DNA of 64,000 bases from JBJHBP01 sp050485645 (GTDB lineage: Bacteria > Pseudomonadota > Gammaproteobacteria > Steroidobacterales > Rariloculaceae): NCBI GenBank assembly GCA_050485645.1, contig JBJHBT010000010.1:1-64000 (forward strand). The letters are read 5' to 3'. The notes beneath the pieces are model-generated. The model was not told the origin of the DNA and did no database searches. It saw only the letters and a program-made list of their open reading frames with translations. The position numbers were made by a program, and so were the translations under genes. Position 1 is the first letter of the stretch. Each line of letters opens with the position of its first letter. Below are positions 16,007-22,672 of the stretch, one piece after another.

Positions 16007-17353
16007 TCAGACGCCGGCGATCTCGCCGGTGCTGTCGGAGAACTCCGTCAGTTCGAACCCGACCTTGTTGAGCATGGTCAGATGCAGGTTCGTCAGCGGC
16101 GTGTAGTCGGGGAGTTCGATATGCCGGCCACCGTTCAGCGTACCGTTACCGCCGCCGACCAGAACGTTCGGCAGCGGATAGTTGTTGTGGCGATCGCTGT
16201 TGCTCATGTTCGAGCCGTACAGCAGCATGGAGTGATCGAGCAGCGTGCCGTCGCCGTCCGGCGTGGCCGCGAGCTTGGCGACGAAGTCCGCGAAACGCTG
16301 CATGTGATAGCGCTGGATCACCACCAGCCGCTGCAGGCGGCCAGGATCGTTCGCATGGTGTGACAGCGGATGGAATGCATCGGGTACGCCGATATGATTG
16401 TACGTGCGGTTCGTGCCTTCGGCGGACATGATGTACGAAGCCACACGCGTGAGATTGGCCTGATACGCGATCGCGATCAGGTCGAACATCAGCGTGACCT
16501 GATCATCGAACGATGGCAGTTCACCAATCGGCGCGGCGGGAATGTTCACACCCGACATGTCGTGCTGCTCGGCGCGCTCCACGCGGCGCTCGATCTCGCG
16601 CACGGTACTGAGGTACTCATCCAGCACGTTGCGGTCGCCGGCACCCAGCGTACGCTGCAGTTCTGACGTGCGGTCGGCAATCATGTCCAGGATGCTCTTC
16701 GTCTGCCGTGAAATGGCCTCGCGTTCCTCCGGCGTATCGCCTTCCCCGAACAGCTGCATGAACACCTTGCGCGGATTGAATTCCATCGGCAGCGGCGACG
16801 TGGCATTGCGAAACGACAGTGTGGAACTGTAGAAACAGCCGCCGCCACCCGAGCACGAGGCCACCTGTATGGTCGTTTCCGACGCCACTTCCAGCGATGG
16901 CAGCGGGGTGTCGCCGCCGATGCGTTCGGCGATCATCTGATCAATGGTCGGCGCCATGTAGGCGCCGGTGGCATCGGGTCTCGGACGCACGCCGCTGAGC
17001 CAGGTGGCCGGCTGCAGCTGATGGACGGAGTTCGCGGTGGCCTTGTTCTCCAGATTGGAAAACGAGATCACGTTGCGCTTGAACGGCTCCAGCGGCTCCA
17101 TGATGTGGCTGAGACGGAAGCTTTCGTCGGCGCCGCTGGACGTCCAGTGATCCATGGCTGCGCCATGCGAGGTGTTCCACATGATCGCGCCGTGCGGAAT
17201 ATAAAAGAAGCCGGCCCGCAGCGCGGGACTGGCAGCGGTATTGGCCAGCGCGGTGGCGGCCGGAATCATGGCGTCCAGCAGTGGCAGGCCGACCGATACG
17301 CCCAGCGCCCTGAGCGCGGTGCGACGGGAAAGGTGCTTTTTCGTCAGGAACAT
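16007..17353 (-). CDS. DUF1552 exported protein
   Basis: This 448-residue protein has a Tat-like signal (LSRRTALRALGVSVGLPLL). It then shows features I associate with DUF1552: AGFFYIPHGAIMWNTSHGA, FKRNVISFSNLENK, a mid-region NPRKVFMQLFGEGDTPEE, and SMLLYGSNMSNSDRHNNYPL followed by LVGGGNGTLNGGRHIEL near the end. The fold recalls the alkaline-phosphatase/sulfatase-like DUF1501 group, but no activity is established. A good Shine-Dalgarno (GGAGGA) precedes the ATG at 17353. The stop of the DUF1592 gene lies 15 bases upstream. DUF1592 and DUF1552 genes are recurrent neighbours in planctomycetes, myxobacteria and some gammaproteobacteria. Confidence 0.92.
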   Translation of the reverse strand: MFLTKKHLSRRTALRALGVSVGLPLLDAMIPAATALANTAASPALRAGFFYIPHGAIMWNTSHGAAMDHWTSSGADESFRLSHIMEPLEPFKRNVISFSNLENKATANSVHQLQPATWLSGVRPRPDATGAYMAPTIDQMIAERIGGDTPLPSLEVASETTIQVASCSGGGGCFYSSTLSFRNATSPLPMEFNPRKVFMQLFGEGDTPEEREAISRQTKSILDMIADRTSELQRTLGAGDRNVLDEYLSTVREIERRVERAEQHDMSGVNIPAAPIGELPSFDDQVTLMFDLIAIAYQANLTRVASYIMSAEGTNRTYNHIGVPDAFHPLSHHANDPGRLQRLVVIQRYHMQRFADFVAKLAATPDGDGTLLDHSMLLYGSNMSNSDRHNNYPLPNVLVGGGNGTLNGGRHIELPDYTPLTNLHLTMLNKVGFELTEFSDSTGEIAGV

Positions 17354-17368
17354 CGCGAGTCCTCCTGC

Positions 17369-19801
17369 TCAGTCCACCGAAGCCATGATGGCGGCGTCGG
17401 CATCGGGCCATGCCTGCAACCTGAACGCATCGCTGGTTACAATGCCGGCGACGATGGCCGCCAGCGTGTAACCCTCGTTCGCGGCCGCGCGCACGATCGC
17501 TCGCACCTGCGGCTTGTCGTGATAATCAAGCTCGCGTCCCAGCGCGTACATCATCAGCTTGTCAGTGAGCGCGCGCACGAACTGCTCCGGACGCGCCACG
17601 AGTGCGTTGCGCAGTTCCACGGGGCCGGTCACCATGATGCCGTTCGGGAGCTGCGTGCCGGAATCGATCGGCGCATTCGCGGTGCGATCGAATTCACGCC
17701 ACTCGCCGATGGCCGAGAAATTCTCCAGCGCGATGCCATACGGATCGATGACCGCATGACAGCCGCCGCAGCTGGGATCCTCGCGATGCTGCTCCAGTCG
17801 CGCGCGTATCGTCGTCGGCGCCTCCCCTTCCGGCGTGGTGAGATCGGCTTCGACCTCCGGCGGTGGCGGCGCGGGTGGTGCGCCGATCAGCTTCTCCAGC
17901 ACCCAGGCGCCACGCAGTACGGGCGAGGTGCGGTCGCCGTACGACGTGGCCAGCAGCACCGCTCCCTTGCCGAGCAGGCCGTGACGGGCTTCATCGGCGA
18001 GCGTCACGCGGCGGAACTGCGGTCCATGCACCGACGTGATGCCGTAGTGCCGGGCCAGGCGTTCGTTCAGGTAGGTGTGATCGGCGGTAATCAGCTCGCG
18101 CACATCGCGATCCCCGAGGAGGATGCTGCGCAGGAACAGACCGACTTCGGTGTCGAAGTCATCGCGCAGGTCGTCGCTGAAGCCGGGGAAGATCTGCTCG
18201 TCGGGCACGATGCCGGCGAGGTTGTCCAGATGCAGCCAGCGTAGCGCGAAGCCGTCGACGAGTGCCTGCGCACGCGGATCACCGAGCATACGTCGTGCCT
18301 GGGCTTCGAGCACCGCCGGGTTCTGGAGGTCTCCGGACATGCCCAGTTGCAGCAGCTCGTCATCCGGCCCCCGGCTCCACAGGAAGAACGACAGCCGCGA
18401 CGCCAGCTCCAGCGCGGTCAGCGGATGGAACGCCTCCTCCGCCGGCTGCCGAGGTGGCTGTATGGCGCGATACAGGAAATCCGGACTGGCAAGAATCGCG
18501 GTCACCATGTGTTCGATGCCGGCATCGAATCCGCCCGGCTCCTGCCTGCCGGTTTCGTAGAACGGCATCAGTCTGGCGATGTCGGCCTCGTCCACAGGCC
18601 TGCGAAATGCACGGCGGGCCACATGCGCGGCGATGTTCTCGGCACACACCGTCTCCAGCTCCTGGCTGTCGGGTTCGCACACGAAAATCCGCTCACGGCT
18701 CGCGGTACGCGAGACCCCTGTGGACTGGAACGGCCCGACCACGTCGATGCCACCGAGGATGCGCGGCACCCGCAGCTCACCGCGGAAACTGAATCCGCCA
18801 TAGGGCGTAAATCCGTGAGCAAGCTCCTCCGTCGCCACGCGGCTGCGCTCGATGAAGGTAGCGATCACCTCGCGCACGCCGGCCTGCACCTGCACCGGGA
18901 TATCGGCCACGCGCTGCATCAACTCGGCCCGCGCCGGTGCACCGCCGCGATTGACGAACGCCAGATCCGCCGGCCCGCCGATGGTTGTGCGGAACACCTC
19001 GTTGCGATCGATCAGCAGCACAACGGTGTGCTCCGTTTCCAGGGCGCGCGGATACAGCCCGACATCCAGATCCGTCAATGTGAAGCGGTATTCACCGTCG
19101 GCTGGAAAGGCGTGCCGGAACACCGTCCCGGCGCGGGTGCCGGGCGGCAGGCCATCGAGGAAGCGGTCCTGATCATCAGCCGGCGGCGGATACCAGGTGC
19201 TGGACACCTTCGGCACCGGCTCACCGACGGCGAGCCGCGCCACATGGCGGGCCACGCTCACGTACTGCTCCAGAAACGACGGCGACACGCTGAGCGCGGC
19301 GGCGATGTTCGTGAAGCCGTCGACCTCAATCTCGGTGGGCAGGAATTCCTGCGGATCGATCTCCACTGCGAGCAGATCTTTCACCGCGGCCGCATATTCG
19401 GTACGCGTCATCCGCTGGATGCCGACATGACCGGCACGCGGCACGACCACGCCGTGATCGATAACCTGCTCAAGTGCGGAGACGAAGGCCTCGAGACGTT
19501 CCGGTGCGGGCTTGGCGCTGTCCGGCGGTGGCATGTGGTCGCCGCGCACCTTCATGATCACCTTTTCCCACAGCGCGGGATTGGACGCGATCTGTTCCGG
19601 CATCAATCCCTGGAACGACACGTCTCCGGCCATTTCCGCGCGGTTGTGGCAGTCGGTGCAGTAACGCTCGAGCAGCGGCCAGCTCTCATGCAGTGACGCG
19701 ACGGCGAGTTGCGCAGGGTCCTGGTGACGCGCACAGCCGGTCAGCAACAGCGCCGCCACCGGCAAACCGGTTGCAATGCGGACCAGCATGGCCTGATTCA
19801 C
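17369..19801 (-). CDS. Dihaem DUF1592/DUF1588-family exported lipoprotein
   Basis: The 810-residue product has a lipobox (LLLTGC, Cys23), then a c-type haem motif CTDCH at residues 48-52, the DUF1587-like GHVGIQRMTRTEYAAAVKDL (about 122-141), DUF1592/1595 regions (ARRAFRRPVDEADI, LELASRLSFFLWSRGPDDELL), the DUF1588-type second haem site (SCGGCHAVIDPYGIALENF) and a DUF1585-like end (MMYALGRELDYHD). Such proteins are common in planctomycetes and are thought to be outer-membrane redox proteins, though no reaction is known. It starts with GTG at 19801; an internal ATG at 19789 is an alternative. It is the first gene of the DUF1592-DUF1552-hydrolase-ankyrin operon. Confidence 0.92.
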   Translation of the reverse strand: MNQAMLVRIATGLPVAALLLTGCARHQDPAQLAVASLHESWPLLERYCTDCHNRAEMAGDVSFQGLMPEQIASNPALWEKVIMKVRGDHMPPPDSAKPAPERLEAFVSALEQVIDHGVVVPRAGHVGIQRMTRTEYAAAVKDLLAVEIDPQEFLPTEIEVDGFTNIAAALSVSPSFLEQYVSVARHVARLAVGEPVPKVSSTWYPPPADDQDRFLDGLPPGTRAGTVFRHAFPADGEYRFTLTDLDVGLYPRALETEHTVVLLIDRNEVFRTTIGGPADLAFVNRGGAPARAELMQRVADIPVQVQAGVREVIATFIERSRVATEELAHGFTPYGGFSFRGELRVPRILGGIDVVGPFQSTGVSRTASRERIFVCEPDSQELETVCAENIAAHVARRAFRRPVDEADIARLMPFYETGRQEPGGFDAGIEHMVTAILASPDFLYRAIQPPRQPAEEAFHPLTALELASRLSFFLWSRGPDDELLQLGMSGDLQNPAVLEAQARRMLGDPRAQALVDGFALRWLHLDNLAGIVPDEQIFPGFSDDLRDDFDTEVGLFLRSILLGDRDVRELITADHTYLNERLARHYGITSVHGPQFRRVTLADEARHGLLGKGAVLLATSYGDRTSPVLRGAWVLEKLIGAPPAPPPPEVEADLTTPEGEAPTTIRARLEQHREDPSCGGCHAVIDPYGIALENFSAIGEWREFDRTANAPIDSGTQLPNGIMVTGPVELRNALVARPEQFVRALTDKLMMYALGRELDYHDKPQVRAIVRAAANEGYTLAAIVAGIVTSDAFRLQAWPDADAAIMASVD

Positions 19802-19888
19802 CCGTCCCCCTTCAGCGTCGGCGAGGCGATCACGCCCCGCCGACCCGTCTAAGCCACCGCAACGAACTGCGCACCGCGCAGACCGATA

Positions 19889-20902
19889 CTACTCGATTTC
19901 GAAGAACGCGAACGTGGTGCCCCGCCGACCGGCGAACTCGATCCTGCAATCACCCCAACTGTCGGGAATCGCCCACTCGACGTCCTCCTGGAACTCCAGG
20001 GTTGCGGTGCGCCGGTTGCATTCGATGCGCAGTTCGTCCAGCGACCCGTCCACATCACCCACGGCGAACGTACGGCGCATCGGCGTGTACCGCCACACGT
20101 CTCCGGTCACACGCGCCTCGATCGCCAGGATCGCGCCTTCATCGATCTCATTGGACAGCAGCTCCAGCTGCATGGCAGCCGGATCGTCGTCGGGCACCGC
20201 GCCCAGCGCCGTCACGCGTTGGTAGGTCTTCATGGCATCGGCCGCGCGACCCAGCTGCACCTCGATGGCAAAGCGGTACTGCAGCGCCGCCAGCAGTTCG
20301 TCGGGCGGCAGCTGCCTGACTTCAGGATTGGTTGCGCGCACCACCGCCTCGTAGGCGGCGTGGTAGTTCTCCAGGGCGATCTCGATTTCCGCCAGCTGCA
20401 TGTTGGCAAGACCGAACTCGTAGAGGGTGGCAATGTTCTGGCTCTGCATGCTGGCATTGCGGGTACGCGCGCGGTCCATGCGCCCGCTCTCCATCAGTTC
20501 GGCCACTTCACCGAAAGCCTCGGCAAACTGCGGACTGACGACCATGCCGACATCGTCGATGTCGAACACAATCATCTCGACATTGTTGTGCCATTCGATC
20601 GCGGTGCCATCGGCAGTGGCCGGCTCGAACCGCCAGCCCTGCACCGTGGCGATCACCTCGGCAGGGTTCAGCCCGGCCGGCTGCGATTCCAGTACCCGCA
20701 CATTGGCGGTGCTGCCGTCAGCCGTCACCGAGTAGGCGACTTTGACCCAGCCCTCCGGCCCCAGGCCCATCGGTCCCTGCGGCATCGGCGGCTCTGCCCT
20801 GTCCGTCGCCGTTGGCGGAACCACCTGCGCCAGGGCGGAACCCGCCATCAGTGAAGCCGCCAGCAAAGCCGTTGCCACGACTCCGGTTTCCATTCTTATC
20901 AT
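19889..20902 (-). CDS. Secreted TonB C-terminal-domain protein
   Basis: The 337-residue protein has a signal peptide (METGVVATALLAASLMAGSA) and a TonB_C-like domain at about residues 45-115 (GWVKVAYSVTADGSTANVRV, VIATVQGWRFEPATADG). A helical, partly TPR-like middle follows (ALENYHAAYEAVVRATN, LLAALQYRFAIEVQLGRAAD) and then a beta-rich end with two Cys. Unlike a true energy-transducing TonB it has no membrane anchor or Pro-rich stalk, so it is more likely a periplasmic binding protein. I chose the start at 20902 because GGAGG lies 5 bases before it. It lies downstream of the divergent region 20903-21238. Confidence 0.8.
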   Translation of the reverse strand: MIRMETGVVATALLAASLMAGSALAQVVPPTATDRAEPPMPQGPMGLGPEGWVKVAYSVTADGSTANVRVLESQPAGLNPAEVIATVQGWRFEPATADGTAIEWHNNVEMIVFDIDDVGMVVSPQFAEAFGEVAELMESGRMDRARTRNASMQSQNIATLYEFGLANMQLAEIEIALENYHAAYEAVVRATNPEVRQLPPDELLAALQYRFAIEVQLGRAADAMKTYQRVTALGAVPDDDPAAMQLELLSNEIDEGAILAIEARVTGDVWRYTPMRRTFAVGDVDGSLDELRIECNRRTATLEFQEDVEWAIPDSWGDCRIEFAGRRGTTFAFFEIE

Positions 20903-20982
20903 TGACCCCTCCATAGCGTTGTCTGCCTGCGTCCGGCGCCGGCCCTGGAGCCGGCTCGGACAGATGCCCGCAGTATGCGCGA

Positions 20983-21091
20983 GCCCGGTTGTGCCCGGTT
21001 GTTTGCCCGGTTTGCGCCTATCGTAGCGCAGGCGGCCAGTGAAAATCTGCCGTCCACCCGGCCACGGCATGGGGGAGACCGTGCCGGGTGG
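20983..21091. repeat. Short tandem repeat and bulged hairpin in a divergent promoter region
   Basis: GCCCGGTTGT occurs at 20983-20992 and again at 20993-21002, followed by a third partial copy (GCCCGGTTT, 21005-21013). A hairpin then follows: CCACCCGGCCACGG (21054-21067) pairs with CCGTGCCGGGTGG (21079-21091) with one bulged C. The rest of the 20903-21238 spacer holds the promoter described next and nothing coding. Confidence 0.55.
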
Positions 21092-21186
21092 CGGCAATCG
21101 GAGGGAAATCCACCTCCAAAGGGGTTCATTGGTAGGGATGCGCTGCCGGGGAAAAAGGTCGCGGCGATAATCCGGCGCACTCCCCC

Positions 21187-21192
21187 TATAAT
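21187..21192 (+). promoter_or_regulatory. Consensus -10 box for the SnoaL-like gene
   Basis: A perfect TATAAT sits 46 bases before the ATG at 21239. The corresponding -35 region (around 21164-21169) is weak, so an activator or an extended element may be needed. Confidence 0.5.
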
Positions 21193-21238
21193 GAATCCAG
21201 CGCCATCAGCGAGCCGAACAACAGAGGGGAACAGGTTC

Positions 21239-21736
21239 ATGAAGCGACTTCACATTCCGTCGATGCTGGCCATCCTGGCGGCTTTCATCGCCCTGCCCGC
21301 CGCGGCCGACGACACCACGCTGCGCGAATTCCGCGACCGCGCGGAGATCGAGGACCTGATCTGGCGCTACGTGCGGGCGCTGGACACGCTGGACGCCGAC
21401 GCCTACGCGGCCGTATTCACCGAAGACGGCCAGTTCGGCCGCGGTGAAAACGCCACCAGGGGACGCGCCGCCCTGAGGCAGATGGTGCTCGACCTGCGTC
21501 AGGGTCGCAGCGGCGACAACGCCGCGCCGGACATGTATCACGTGATCGCCAACTCCCGGCTCACATTCACCGACGCAGACCACGCGCGGATGGAGTCCTA
21601 CTGGATGACCGTATTTGGCGGAACCGCACCCGGCGAGGCACCGCGCATCGCTGCCGTGGGCCACGGTGTGGATGAACTGGTGCGCGTGGACGGGCGCTGG
21701 CTGATCCGCCTGCGCGACGTGTCACCCGAGGACTGA
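21239..21736 (+). CDS. Secreted SnoaL-like (NTF2-fold) protein
   Basis: The 165-residue protein has a signal peptide (MKRLHIPSMLAILAAFIA to AAAD) and one SnoaL-like domain: REFRDRAEIEDLIWRYVRAL, YAAVFTEDGQFGRGE, YHVIANSRLTFTDADHARM and VDELVRVDGRWLIRLRDV. The NTF2-like fold forms a cone-shaped pocket used by polyketide cyclases, ketosteroid isomerases and binding proteins. No specific catalytic set can be claimed. The ATG at 21239 follows GAGGGG. An upstream in-frame extension lacks similarity. Confidence 0.87.
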   Translation: MKRLHIPSMLAILAAFIALPAAADDTTLREFRDRAEIEDLIWRYVRALDTLDADAYAAVFTEDGQFGRGENATRGRAALRQMVLDLRQGRSGDNAAPDMYHVIANSRLTFTDADHARMESYWMTVFGGTAPGEAPRIAAVGHGVDELVRVDGRWLIRLRDVSPED

Positions 21737-21829
21737 CGCGGACTCCCCGGCCGGGGGAGTGCCCGCGACAAGCTGGTTTGTAGTACGCTGGTTTGCCCTA
21801 ATCGGGGGCATGAGAGGCAGGAGCTTCCA

Positions 21830-22381
21830 ATGATCAACAGCAGCGCTGCCTGGGCAGCCATCGGCCTGGTGACGACCGCCACCTTCAGCGCTACGGCAAC
21901 CGCACAGGATGCCTGGTGGTACGTCGGCGGCCACTACAGCTATACGGACTTCGACCAGCTCGGTGAAAGCGATTCCGGATGGTCCGGCACCATCGGCTAC
22001 GAGTTCAATCCCACCTACGCCATCGAGGCCACCTACGCCGATCTGGGCAGAGTGTTCAGCGGTGACGGCTTCGCCAGCTTTGCAGTCACCACAGTGCAAC
22101 TGGCTGGCGTCGGGGCATTCGAACTCAGCGAACGCGTTGCCATGTTCGGCCTGCTGGGCTACTACCGCGGTGACGCGGAGTTTCGCTTTGCCATCAACAC
22201 GCCCACGCCGTTCGTGGAAAAGCTGCGCGAGGACAACTACACCTACGGAATTGGCATCCGCTTCAACCTGCGCCGGAATATCGCCCTGCGCGGCACCTGG
22301 CAGCGCTACCGCAAGGCGGGTGACATTACCGATATCGATACGATGAACGTGGGCGTCGTCGCAAAGTTCGGCAATCGCTGA
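21830..22381 (+). CDS. Small outer-membrane beta-barrel protein
   Basis: This 183-residue protein has a signal peptide (INSSAAWAAIGLVTTATFSA to TAQ) and alternating hydrophobic/aromatic strands typical of an 8-stranded OmpA/OmpW-size barrel: AWWYVGGHYSYTDF, WSGTIGYEFNPTYAIEATYA, FGLLGYYRGDAEFRF, YTYGIGIRFNLRRNIALRGT and MNVGVVAKFGNR. It has no OmpA C-terminal peptidoglycan domain. The start at 21830 follows GAGGCAGGAG. Function unknown. Confidence 0.85.
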   Translation: MINSSAAWAAIGLVTTATFSATATAQDAWWYVGGHYSYTDFDQLGESDSGWSGTIGYEFNPTYAIEATYADLGRVFSGDGFASFAVTTVQLAGVGAFELSERVAMFGLLGYYRGDAEFRFAINTPTPFVEKLREDNYTYGIGIRFNLRRNIALRGTWQRYRKAGDITDIDTMNVGVVAKFGNR

Positions 22382-22389
22382 CAGGGAAC

Positions 22390-22587
22390 CCGATCAGGCA
22401 ACAGCAACCGCACCAGCTTGCGTTGCAGCAGCAGGCCGGGATGCAACGCCGGAGTGTCGTTCGGACGGCAGCACATGCCGCGCGCGAGACGCATAACCCA
22501 GCCCGCCCGCACATAGTGGACGGCCAGGTCCGCGGAGATGGCCAGTTCAGCCAGGTCTTCCGAAATACGATAAATAGCACTTTTCAA
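22390..22587 (-). pseudogene. AbiEi-type antitoxin N-terminal fragment
   Basis: A TTG-started minus-strand frame reads KSAIYRISEDLAELAISADL, then AVHYVRAGWVMRLARGM and CCRPNDTPALHPGLLLQRKL. This resembles the N-terminal winged helix of AbiEi-type antitoxins (compare a generic YVRAGWLERLGRGVYCRPGD pattern, recalled from memory). The frame then runs into the 3' end of the beta-barrel gene with unrelated sequence; the C-terminal antitoxin domain and the AbiEii toxin gene are absent. It is best read as a relic of an abortive-infection or toxin-antitoxin locus. Confidence 0.4.
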
Positions 22588-22672
22588 GACACCACGGCGC
22601 TCAAAGACCCCGAGCCCTGATCAGTCGTCTACAATGGCGCAGCATCCGGGTCAACCACCCTGCGCCACATAG

